This document shows positions 1-6,151 of a DNA stretch of 6,194 nucleotides, piece after piece; within the stretch, counting starts at the first letter, position 1, and each line of letters begins with the position of its first letter. The position numbers and the translations under genes are program-made. Under the pieces are notes generated by a model. The model worked only from the letters and a program-made list of their open reading frames with translations, was not told the DNA's origin and searched no databases. The stretch is from contig JAUVBC010000141.1 of assembly GCA_030591405.1 (NCBI GenBank), forward strand, positions 1-6,194. The letters are read 5' to 3'. Source of the stretch: Candidatus Zixiibacteriota bacterium. Its GTDB lineage: Bacteria > Zixibacteria > MSB-5A5 > GN15 > PGXB01.

Positions 1-1156
1 CCTCCGGCATCACATAAACCTGGTTGGCGAAATCCTCAAAATGTTTGACGAGATGTTCCCCGGCAAGCGCCTGGTTGGCAAACGACATATCCATCACCAT
101 CGCAGGATGCCCCTCAGCCGAGGTCAGATTGATCAAACGGCCCTCACCGAGAATATGTACTCTCCGTCCATTTTTAAGAGTGTACTCATCAACAAATTTG
201 CGAACATTACGTTTTTTCTTTTTCGCCTTTTCAAGCGATTCCAGATCAAGCTCGACATTAAAATGCCCGGAGTTGCAAACAATCGCACCATCTTTCATCT
301 TGTTAAAATGCTCCATCCTGATCACATTGATATCACCGGTGAGCGTCACAAACAGATCACCAAGCGGCGCCGCTTTGATCATCGGCATAACCCGGAAGCC
401 GTCCATCGCCGCCTCGATCGCTTTGGTATGATCGACCTCGGTCACAATTACATCAGCACCCATCCCCTTAGCGCGCATCGCAAACCCGCGACCGCACCAG
501 CCGTATCCGGCGACAACTGTTGTCGAACCGGCGAGAAGCATATTGGTGGCGCGAATAATACCATCAACGGTCGATTGCCCGGTACCGTATCGATTATCAA
601 AAAAATGTTTCGTCTTCGAATCGTTGACCGCAATAATCGGATACAACAAAGCGCCGTCGTTGGCCATCGCATGCAGACGAATCACACCGGTAGTTGTCTC
701 TTCGGTCCCGCCAATAATCTCCGGAATAAGTTCGCGCCTGTCAGAATGAAGAGTCGAGACCAGATCGGCACCATCGTCCATCGTGATATGCGGTTTAAAA
801 GCGAGCGATTGATTAATATGTTTATAATAAGTCTTGTTATCTTCTGCATTACGGGCAAAAACAGAGATCCCAAAATCTTTCACCAGCGAGGCAGCAACAT
901 CATCCTGCGTTGACAGAGGATTGGAGGCACATAGCGCCGCATTGGCTCCGCCCGCCTGAAGGGTACGCATCAGATTGGCGGTTTCGGTAGTAACATGGAG
1001 ACAGCAGGCCATATTGATACCTTTAAACGGTTTTTCCTTTTTGAACCGTTCCCGGATAATTCGCAAAACCGGCATACTCCGTTCGGCCCATTCAATCCGT
1101 TTTTTACCTTCGGCGGCCAGTTTCAGATTAGTAACATCATATTTAATTTTTGTCAT
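1..1156 (-). CDS. ahcY: S-adenosylhomocysteine hydrolase (adenosylhomocysteinase), 3' end cut by window edge
   Basis: Cytosolic NAD-dependent enzyme that reversibly splits S-adenosylhomocysteine into homocysteine and adenosine, relieving product inhibition of SAM-dependent methyltransferases. I translated the minus strand from the ATG at 1156-1154: 385 codons are open to the edge, with no frameshift. Family landmarks are all present: LHVTTET (H54, substrate site), DDGAD (127-131), GGTEETTTGV (149-158, catalytic Glu), VNDSKTKHFFDN (177-188, with the Lys and Asp equivalent to the catalytic pair), the Rossmann loop GYGWCGRG (217-224) binding NAD, GHFNVELD (297-304) and AEGHPAMVMDMSFANQAL (347-364). 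It lacks the roughly 40-residue insertion of many bacterial and plant enzymes, so it resembles the short Thermotoga/archaeal form. Probably only some 20-40 C-terminal residues are missing. The start lies 2 bases after the metK stop, with AAAGGA 9 bases upstream inside the metK tail, so translational coupling to metK is likely. Identity is very secure. Confidence 0.97.
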   Translation of the reverse strand, partial: MTKIKYDVTNLKLAAEGKKRIEWAERSMPVLRIIRERFKKEKPFKGINMACCLHVTTETANLMRTLQAGGANAALCASNPLSTQDDVAASLVKDFGISVFARNAEDNKTYYKHINQSLAFKPHITMDDGADLVSTLHSDRRELIPEIIGGTEETTTGVIRLHAMANDGALLYPIIAVNDSKTKHFFDNRYGTGQSTVDGIIRATNMLLAGSTTVVAGYGWCGRGFAMRAKGMGADVIVTEVDHTKAIEAAMDGFRVMPMIKAAPLGDLFVTLTGDINVIRMEHFNKMKDGAIVCNSGHFNVELDLESLEKAKKKKRNVRKFVDEYTLKNGRRVHILGEGRLINLTSAEGHPAMVMDMSFANQALAGEHLVKHFEDFANQVYVMPE

Positions 1157-1158
1157 TA

Positions 1159-2322
1159 TCACACATCCTTTAGTAAATCTTTAACACGGTCAGTTTTCTC
1201 CCAGGTAAACTCTGGTATCTCACGGCCGAAATGTCCATACGCCGCCGTTTTCAAATATATTGGTCTCAACAAATCAAGCGATTCTATTATTCCTTTTGGG
1301 GTCAGATCAAAATTCTTTTTAACTATCTCAACCAGACGTTCCGGTTCTACTTTCGATGGCCCATCGGCGAAAATCATAATTGAAACCGGTTCGGCGACAC
1401 CTATCGCATAAGCCAACTGGATGGTGCATTTTTCGGCAAGTTCGGCCGCCACGATATTTTTAGCGATGTACCGACACATATACGCTGCCGAGCGATCGAC
1501 TTTTGAAGGGTCTTTCCCCGAAAAAGCACCACCGCCGTGGGTCGCCATACCGCCATAGGTATCAACGATAATTTTACGTCCGGTCATACCGGTATCGGAC
1601 TGCGGTCCACCGATAACAAATTTGCCAGTCGGATTAATATAATATTTGGTTTTATCGTCGAGCATTTCGGATGGTACAATCGGTTTGATCACAGTATCAA
1701 TTATCTCTTGTCGGGAAGTTTCAGTAATCTTGTCACCGGTGCTGTCAAGGACATCCTCGGTATGCTGGGTCGAGACAACAACGGCATCAGCTCGTTTTGG
1801 TTTGCCATTCTGATACTCAATTGTAACCTGCGATTTTCCATCCGGGCCAAGGTACGGCAAAATATTCTGTTTTCTTACTTCGGCCAGCCGCATCGTTAAT
1901 TTATGCGCCAGCATTATCGGCATCGGCATAAGTTCGGCTGACTCCCGACAGGCATATCCGGTCATCAAACCCTGATCACCGGCGCCGCCGGTATCAACAC
2001 CCTGAGCAATATCGGGCGACTGCGAACCGATTGCATTCAGAATCGCCATTGAATTATAGGCATAACCAAACTTGGGGTTGGTATAGCCGATATTTTTTAC
2101 AATTTCTCTGACCAGCGATCGAATATCAACATAAGCCTTGGTTGTAATTTCTCCACCGATAATAGTCAGACCAACTGTCACAAAACTTTCGCAAGCAACA
2201 CGACCTTTGACATCCTGCTTTAATACTTCGTCAAGAACACCATCGGAAATCTGGTCGCATACCTTGTCCGGATGTCCCTCTGTGACTGATTCTGATGTAA
2301 AAAGAAAACTTCTATCTGCCAT
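1159..2322 (-). CDS. metK: S-adenosylmethionine synthetase (methionine adenosyltransferase)
   Basis: Cytosolic enzyme that makes S-adenosylmethionine, phosphate and diphosphate from methionine and ATP, supplying the cell's methyl donor. The 387-residue length is normal for bacterial MetK. Visible motifs: FTSESVTEGHPDK (8-20; the His and Asp act in ATP and metal binding), the signature GGAGDQGLM (112-120) in the central domain, and the Gly-rich loop GGGAFSGKD (263-271) that holds the triphosphate and metal. The C-terminal part carries AYGHFGR (361-367), as usual. The frame also opens with a TTG 12 bases earlier (2334), but I prefer the ATG at 2322. The family starts close to this point, and a GGGGGAG purine run sits just before this ATG whereas the TTG has none. 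The gene lies 17 bases after the nucleotidyltransferase stop and 2 bases before ahcY. No SAM riboswitch-like structure fits in the short upstream gap. Identity is very secure. Confidence 0.98.
   Translation of the reverse strand: MADRSFLFTSESVTEGHPDKVCDQISDGVLDEVLKQDVKGRVACESFVTVGLTIIGGEITTKAYVDIRSLVREIVKNIGYTNPKFGYAYNSMAILNAIGSQSPDIAQGVDTGGAGDQGLMTGYACRESAELMPMPIMLAHKLTMRLAEVRKQNILPYLGPDGKSQVTIEYQNGKPKRADAVVVSTQHTEDVLDSTGDKITETSRQEIIDTVIKPIVPSEMLDDKTKYYINPTGKFVIGGPQSDTGMTGRKIIVDTYGGMATHGGGAFSGKDPSKVDRSAAYMCRYIAKNIVAAELAEKCTIQLAYAIGVAEPVSIMIFADGPSKVEPERLVEIVKKNFDLTPKGIIESLDLLRPIYLKTAAYGHFGREIPEFTWEKTDRVKDLLKDV
1166..1171 (-). promoter_or_regulatory. Ribosome binding site for ahcY, inside metK
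   Basis: Read on the minus strand this is AAAGGA, ending 9 bases before the ahcY ATG. It lies within the last codons of metK. It supports the ATG at 1156 as the ahcY start and suggests ribosomes finishing metK can restart on ahcY. Confidence 0.6.
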
Positions 2323-2325
2323 CGA

Positions 2326-2332
2326 CTCCCCC
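2326..2332 (-). promoter_or_regulatory. Ribosome binding site choosing the metK start
   Basis: The minus strand reads GGGGGAG here, followed by TCG and then the ATG at 2322. The 3-base spacer is shorter than usual. The site still favours the ATG over the in-frame TTG at 2334, which would overlap this purine run. Confidence 0.45.
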
Positions 2333-2339
2333 AATATCT

Positions 2340-3326
2340 TTATATTATATTTTTTACTTCTGTACGAGCAATATTAAAAGAGCCTGTTTTCCCTTTAATA
2401 GCCGCTTCCACACCAATTATTGATTGTTCAATGACACAATCTTCTATAACCGCATTCTGGCTTACTATTGAATCGGTTATTGTGGAATTGCTTATTCTGG
2501 CAAATCCTGAAATTGAAACGTTTGGTCCGATAGTTGAGTTTTCTATTATGGCTGTACTATCAATCGAAACCGGTTCAATTATTTCCACCCCCGGTATATT
2601 TGCGGTTTGTTTTTTATCTTTAAGCAATGAGCGATTTGTCTCAAGAATCGTCTCAACTTTTCCGCAATCATACCAGCTATCGACAACATACGGATTAAAA
2701 TCGTTGCCATTTGAAAGCATCGAATCAAGAATATCTGTTAATTGAATTTCCCCACTCGTACGTTTATCAAGTTCTATTATATTTTCGGCATGAGTTTTTA
2801 GGATATTAGAATTATCAATATAATAGAGTCCGATTATGGCGAGATTTGATCTCGGTTGAGATGGTTTTTCCTCAAATTCAACGATGCGATTGTTTTCTGT
2901 TATGGCTATCCCAAAGCGGCGAGGATCGGCAACTTCCTTAAGCCCGATAACATTTTCACCAGCCATGATAAACTTTTTATAATCTACCTTGGCGATAGTA
3001 TCGCTTAAAATTATTAAAACCGGGCCCGGGCTGATTTTTTGCAGGGCAACATTAACCGCGTACCCCAATCCTAAAAGATTTTGCTGTTTAATAAAGGTCG
3101 CTTTGAATGAATAATTCTTTTGAACATAATCAACGATCTGATCACCGAGATGCCCAATAACCAGAACCACTTCAGCCGGATTGAGTTCGACCAGCGGATC
3201 GAGGATATGCGCCAGCATCGGTTTTCCGGCCACCGGTATTAACGGCTTGGGTGTCGTTAAAGTGTGCGGCTGTAGCCGCTTGCCGATTCCAGCCGCAGGA
3301 ATAATTATTTTTAAATCGTTTGGCAT
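2340..3326 (-). CDS. Sugar-phosphate nucleotidyltransferase with left-handed beta-helix tail
   Basis: Predicted cytosolic enzyme that joins a sugar 1-phosphate to a nucleoside triphosphate, giving an NDP-sugar and diphosphate, probably for surface polysaccharide or glycoconjugate synthesis. At 328 residues it has the N-terminal nucleotidyltransferase fold: PAAGIGKRLQPHT (10-22, nucleotide loop), KPLIPVAGKPM (27-37), LSDT (108-111, where D109 takes the metal-binding position usually written GD), FEEKP (151-155), GEIQLTD (192-198) and WYDCGK (218-223). Residues about 250-310 form short hydrophobic repeats (IDSTAI, IGPNVS, ISNSTI, VIEDCV) typical of a left-handed beta-helix. This matches long RmlA/StrD-like glucose-1-phosphate thymidylyltransferases and archaeal bifunctional GlmU-like enzymes. 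Substrate sugar and nucleotide cannot be read off. The frame extends upstream to a TTG at 3374, but I use the ATG at 3326: the conserved core begins there and GGA lies 7 bases upstream. First gene of the probable operon with metK and ahcY. Confidence 0.88.
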   Translation of the reverse strand: MPNDLKIIIPAAGIGKRLQPHTLTTPKPLIPVAGKPMLAHILDPLVELNPAEVVLVIGHLGDQIVDYVQKNYSFKATFIKQQNLLGLGYAVNVALQKISPGPVLIILSDTIAKVDYKKFIMAGENVIGLKEVADPRRFGIAITENNRIVEFEEKPSQPRSNLAIIGLYYIDNSNILKTHAENIIELDKRTSGEIQLTDILDSMLSNGNDFNPYVVDSWYDCGKVETILETNRSLLKDKKQTANIPGVEIIEPVSIDSTAIIENSTIGPNVSISGFARISNSTITDSIVSQNAVIEDCVIEQSIIGVEAAIKGKTGSFNIARTEVKNII

Positions 3327-3341
3327 ATTAAAATCCACGAG

Positions 3342-3370
3342 TATATATATAATAATTAAACGTATGACAA
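3342..3370 (-). promoter_or_regulatory. Possible promoter of the nucleotidyltransferase-metK-ahcY operon
   Basis: On the minus strand TTGTCA (3370-3365, five of six matches to the -35 consensus) is followed 17 bases later by TATATA (3347-3342, four of six). TATACT at 3345-3340 is an alternative -10 with a 19-base spacer. The implied transcript would start within about 10 bases of the ATG at 3326. That would cut off or crowd the GGA ribosome site, which counts against it. AT-rich DNA produces such matches by chance. Confidence 0.35.
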
Positions 3371-3422
3371 TCAATTATTCTGAAAAGATAATCTATTGAA
3401 TTCGATTATTTTACAGAAATCG

Positions 3423-3428
3423 TATAAT
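3423..3428 (+). promoter_or_regulatory. Possible -10 element of the lpxH-panC promoter
   Basis: A perfect TATAAT lies 40 bases before the lpxH ATG. No good -35 is found at 16-18 bases; the nearest, TTGAAT at 3396-3401, is 21 bases upstream, which is too far for a standard sigma-70 promoter. A start near 3435 would give a leader of roughly 34 bases. Confidence 0.35.
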
Positions 3429-3468
3429 CAATTTACATTTGCTCGCGATTATGTTATTATTTCCCACT

Positions 3469-4185
3469 ATGGCAGTATATTTCTTTTCAGATGTTCATCT
3501 TGGCGCGTCCGACAAAAAGCAGGAAAAAATCAAATTGGAGAAGCTCTATTCTCTTTTTGATTTGATCCGAGCCGATGCCAACAAAGTTTATATACTCGGC
3601 GATCTCTTTGATTTCTGGTTTGAGTATAAACATGCTATCCCAAAAGAACATCTGCAGGTGGTATTTAAACTGGCGGCGATGATAGAAAGTGGGATTGAAA
3701 TTCATTATATCTCAGGTAATCATGATTTCTGGCTGGGAGAGTTTCTGGCCAATGAAGTCGGGTTTAAAATTCATCGGGATTTTTATGAAACTGTAGAAGA
3801 TGGCAAAAAACTGTTTATGATTCATGGCGACGGGCTCTCCCCCTCTGACTGGAAATATCGAATTTTGCGTAGAATTCTCAGAAATAGAATCAATATTTGG
3901 CTGTATCAGAAAATTCCGTGCGATATTGGGATTCCTTTTGCCAAATTTGTTTCGAGATCATCGGCGCTTCATTCGGAGGGCAGTATTAACAAATTTGTCA
4001 AAGATTATAAGATATATGCTGAAGAAAAGCTAAAAGGCGGCTATGATGCGGTTTTAATTGGTCATACTCATCATCCGCAAAGAATTGAATATGATAGTGG
4101 AATATATCTCAACACCGGCGATATGATGAGAAATTTCAGTTATGGTAAGCTGGAAAACGGTGAATTGACACTGGAGCATATTTAA
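3469..4185 (+). CDS. lpxH: UDP-2,3-diacylglucosamine diphosphatase, LpxH family
   Basis: Metallophosphoesterase predicted to cleave UDP-2,3-diacylglucosamine to 2,3-diacylglucosamine 1-phosphate (lipid X) and UMP at the inner face of the inner membrane, the fourth step of lipid A synthesis. The 238-residue protein shows the full calcineurin-like metal-site series in LpxH order and spacing: D8 and H10 (SDVHLG), D45 (GDLFDFW), N84 and H85 (GNHDFW), H119 (IHGDG), and H199 and H201 (GHTHHP). The middle stretch (about 125-165), rich in Arg and aromatics, corresponds to the LpxH lid region that takes the acyl chains. The frame also opens at a TTG at 3439 and an ATG at 3451, but family members start directly before the DxH motif, so I use the ATG at 3469. 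None of these starts has a clear Shine-Dalgarno. The gene is divergent from the nucleotidyltransferase, and panC follows after one base. A related phosphoesterase with another substrate cannot be excluded. Confidence 0.88.
   Translation: MAVYFFSDVHLGASDKKQEKIKLEKLYSLFDLIRADANKVYILGDLFDFWFEYKHAIPKEHLQVVFKLAAMIESGIEIHYISGNHDFWLGEFLANEVGFKIHRDFYETVEDGKKLFMIHGDGLSPSDWKYRILRRILRNRINIWLYQKIPCDIGIPFAKFVSRSSALHSEGSINKFVKDYKIYAEEKLKGGYDAVLIGHTHHPQRIEYDSGIYLNTGDMMRNFSYGKLENGELTLEHI
4173..4176 (+). promoter_or_regulatory. Ribosome binding site for panC, inside lpxH
   Basis: GGAG lies in the last codons of lpxH, 10 bases before the panC ATG. With the one-base gap between the lpxH stop and the panC start, this suggests coupled translation. 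Confidence 0.45.
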
Positions 4186-4186
4186 A

Positions 4187-5044
4187 ATGGCTGGGAATAT
4201 AAAAATAATTCGCTCGATAAAAAAAATGCAGGCTGTTTCACAACAAATGTCCCGTAAAGGCACAATCGGATTGGTGCCGACGATGGGATTTTTGCACGAA
4301 GGGCATTTGTCACTAATTCGACAAGCCAAAAAACAATCGGATAAAGTTATTTTCACAATTTTTGTGAATCCGACGCAGTTTGCTCCCAATGAAGATCTGT
4401 CTAAATATCCGCGTGATGAAAAAGGTGATATTGCCAAAATCAAAGCGGCGGGTGGCGATATAGTTTTTATTCCAAAACGAGAAAATATCTATCCTGATGG
4501 TTTTGAGACCTATGTTAATTGCGAAAAGATTACTCAAACTCTCGAGGGAAAATCGCGACCGACTCATTTTCGCGGCGTTACTCCGATTGTTGCCAAACTG
4601 TTTAATATTATTCGTCCCGATATTGCTGTTTTTGGCCAGAAAGATTATCAACAGGTGATGGTGCTCAAAAAGATGGTTGTTGATCTGGATTATCCAATTA
4701 AGATGATTATCGGATCGACCGTTCGGGAGAAAGATGGGCTGGCGATGTCCTCGCGGAACAAATATTTTGATGCCTCTCAAAGAAAAGAAGCGATCTGTCT
4801 ATTTCAAGCATTAAAAACCGCCAAGCAATTAATCAAGAGTGACAGTATCACTGAGACGGTCAAACTTCGCGCTTCAATGAAAAAAACTATTAAAAAAATA
4901 TGCCCAACGGCAAAAATTGATTATATCGCATTCTCCGATTTTGAGTCGCTTAAAACGACAAATAAAGTAAATAAAAATACTATCTGTTCTCTGGCGGTCA
5001 AACTTCATGGTGTCAGATTGATTGATAATATGAAGATGGGGTAG
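4187..5044 (+). CDS. panC: Pantothenate synthetase (pantoate-beta-alanine ligase)
   Basis: Cytosolic ligase that condenses pantoate and beta-alanine, using ATP through a pantoyl-adenylate intermediate, to make pantothenate (vitamin B5), the precursor of coenzyme A and acyl carrier protein cofactor. The 285-residue length is typical. Motifs in order: PTMGFLHEGHLSL (31-43, the HxGH nucleotidyltransferase signature), FVNPTQF (59-65), GKSRPTHFRGV (121-131), FGQKDYQQ (149-156) and the KMSKS-like loop AMSSRN (186-191). A smaller C-terminal domain follows and ends in VRLIDNM. The ATG sits one base after the lpxH stop, so the two are almost surely on one transcript. Neither panB nor panD is present in this window. 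The last 60 or so residues are rich in Lys and Thr but follow the family pattern. Identity is very secure. Confidence 0.97.
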   Translation: MAGNIKIIRSIKKMQAVSQQMSRKGTIGLVPTMGFLHEGHLSLIRQAKKQSDKVIFTIFVNPTQFAPNEDLSKYPRDEKGDIAKIKAAGGDIVFIPKRENIYPDGFETYVNCEKITQTLEGKSRPTHFRGVTPIVAKLFNIIRPDIAVFGQKDYQQVMVLKKMVVDLDYPIKMIIGSTVREKDGLAMSSRNKYFDASQRKEAICLFQALKTAKQLIKSDSITETVKLRASMKKTIKKICPTAKIDYIAFSDFESLKTTNKVNKNTICSLAVKLHGVRLIDNMKMG

Positions 5045-5052
5045 AATTAATA

Positions 5053-6009
5053 CTATTTTGCCTGATCTTCATCAGTATTTTTTTTACTTACTGTAATGGT
5101 CTCTTTCCTTAAATATGCTAGCAATACTGGTAGTACATAATATAGTAGCGTTACAATAAGAAAAATGTAAAATATCCGGTCTGTATTGATCTTTCTATCG
5201 GTTTCGTAATCAACAAATATATTCCAGTCTGTTATATTATGCAAAGATGTGTAAATAAAAAAATACTGAGAATCATCTTTTTTCAAAAATGGTATGGTTA
5301 TTGTTGCCGCTGTCCTAGTATTAAGATATTCATATTCGGAATAATTGGGCTCAATCCTCAAAAATTCCACTCTTGCTTTCGTTATCAACGATCTTGGCCA
5401 TAACATGTAAGGCGCGCGAAGGAAGATTTTGATATTTTTTGCGGGAAGTTCACCTTTATTGGAAATGTTAAGCATTGAAACAACTTCTCTGCCAGCTAAT
5501 ATAATTTTCATTGTTTTATAAAAAGATAAAGAATCAAGCAATGTATCAAACATATTATATAATTCATCGTTTTCCCAAAATCCTTCATTCCCGACCCATC
5601 CAGGCATGGAAAGAGAAAAATTGGCTACTTTTTCTTTCGGTTTATATTTTAACCCATTTCTAAAATCATCTATTGATTCGAGATTAAAGTTATAAAAATT
5701 ATTATCCAGACTATCAATGGGAGTATTTCGATCAAAGTATTGAGGTTCCATCATTATGCTATATTCTGGTTTTAATTCCAATATTGATTGAGCAGATGAT
5801 TTAAGGCCATATTTTATTAGATTGGGTATTATTACTTGTCGATCATAATAATGTGCTAGGTATTTTGCCCCGTATTGTATATCAGCAGAAGAATAAAAAT
5901 AATCAAGAAAAGATATTGCGGTGACAATTGCGATTATTTTTAAAATATCTTCAGCGAATATTCTCAATCCTTTAATTCGACCTCGATATTTTTCGTAAAA
6001 TGAAGACAT
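5053..6009 (-). CDS. Two-pass membrane protein of unknown function with large extracytoplasmic domain
   Basis: I do not recognise this 318-residue protein. It has a short basic N-terminus (Lys/Arg at 7-16), a first membrane segment at about 22-38, a domain of about 240 residues, a second membrane segment at about 279-300, and a charged tail (301-318) rich in Lys and acidic residues. The positive-inside rule puts both ends in the cytoplasm and the middle domain outside. Part of that domain, around NISNKGELPAKNIKIF (181-196), has the N-x-G-x-x-x-A-x-N-I pattern common in Ig-like beta-sandwich domains of surface proteins. The region 223-266 alternates polar and hydrophobic residues, as beta strands do. 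No catalytic motif stands out. Codons are visibly AT-richer than in ahcY, metK or panC. The gene converges on panC with an 8-base gap, so it is a separate unit. The ATG at 6009 lacks a well-spaced Shine-Dalgarno; GGGAG lies 16 bases upstream. It is probably a real gene, given its length, coherent topology and upstream promoter. Confidence 0.8.
   Translation of the reverse strand: MSSFYEKYRGRIKGLRIFAEDILKIIAIVTAISFLDYFYSSADIQYGAKYLAHYYDRQVIIPNLIKYGLKSSAQSILELKPEYSIMMEPQYFDRNTPIDSLDNNFYNFNLESIDDFRNGLKYKPKEKVANFSLSMPGWVGNEGFWENDELYNMFDTLLDSLSFYKTMKIILAGREVVSMLNISNKGELPAKNIKIFLRAPYMLWPRSLITKARVEFLRIEPNYSEYEYLNTRTAATITIPFLKKDDSQYFFIYTSLHNITDWNIFVDYETDRKINTDRIFYIFLIVTLLYYVLPVLLAYLRKETITVSKKNTDEDQAK
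5062..5085 (+). terminator. Weak candidate Rho-independent terminator after panC
   Basis: CTGAT (5062-5066) and ATCAG (5071-5075) can form a 5-bp stem with a CTTC loop, followed by a T-rich tail with eight consecutive T (5078-5085). It begins 18 bases past the panC stop, in the plus orientation. The stem is short and overlaps the C-terminal codons of the convergent gene, so it may be chance. Confidence 0.35.
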
Positions 6010-6023
6010 TTAAAATTACTTAA

Positions 6024-6063
6024 CTTCTCCCTAAAACCTTAATTATACTTTTTTAGGGAAAAG
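6024..6063. repeat. Inverted repeat around a -10 element, possible operator
   Basis: TCCCTAAAA (6028-6036) and TTTTAGGGA (6051-6059) are perfect 9-bp inverted arms. After one mismatch they extend by three more pairs (CTT at 6024-6026, AAG at 6061-6063). The 14-base loop contains a minus-strand TATAAT. Neither arm is followed by a T tract, so it does not look like a terminator. Its place just upstream of the minus-strand membrane gene suggests binding by a dimeric regulator, which is inference. Confidence 0.6.
6042..6047 (-). promoter_or_regulatory. Probable -10 element of the membrane-protein gene
   Basis: The minus strand reads TATAAT here, a perfect consensus, 32 bases before the ATG at 6009. 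The upstream -35 region is poor (TTGCTC at 6068-6063, three of six matches, 15-base spacer), as in promoters that need an activator or are under repressor control. Transcription would begin near 6035. Confidence 0.45.
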
Positions 6064-6116
6064 AGCAATTAATATTTTATGTTTTATATTCCTCCCCCGT
6101 CTATAATTCAAAACAG

Positions 6117-6144
6117 TTGACTTTGAGAAAAGAAAAGATATATT
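6117..6144 (+). promoter_or_regulatory. Candidate sigma-70 promoter reading out of the window
   Basis: TTGACT (6117-6122, five of six) and TATATT (6139-6144, five of six) are separated by 16 bases. This is the best-matched promoter pair in the window. It points to the right, toward the open frame that starts at 6152. Confidence 0.45.
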
Positions 6145-6151
6145 TAGCATC

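Noticed and set aside
41..913. A 290-codon plus-strand open frame at the left edge
   Set aside because: It lies antisense to ahcY, whose minus-strand translation shows every adenosylhomocysteinase motif. The plus-strand product has no recognisable domain and is a compositional shadow.
1537..1899. A 120-codon plus-strand open frame
   Set aside because: It is antisense to the conserved central part of metK, with no ribosome site or domain.
2323..2339. SAM or SAH riboswitch ahead of metK or ahcY
   Set aside because: The gaps before metK (17 bases) and ahcY (2 bases) are too short for an aptamer, and the 142-base divergent region lacks the conserved paired elements of the known SAM riboswitches.
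3327..3374. Upstream extension of the nucleotidyltransferase to the TTG at 3374
   Set aside because: The extra 16 residues are hydrophobic and AT-driven, would put a membrane-like segment on a cytosolic enzyme, and lie over the likely promoter. The ATG at 3326 directly precedes the conserved core.
4313..4780. A 155-codon minus-strand open frame
   Set aside because: It is antisense to the highly conserved core of panC and its translation looks like no protein family.
6024..6063. Rho-independent terminator
   Set aside because: The stem is strong, but no T tract follows in either direction and it sits upstream of genes on both sides, so an operator fits better.
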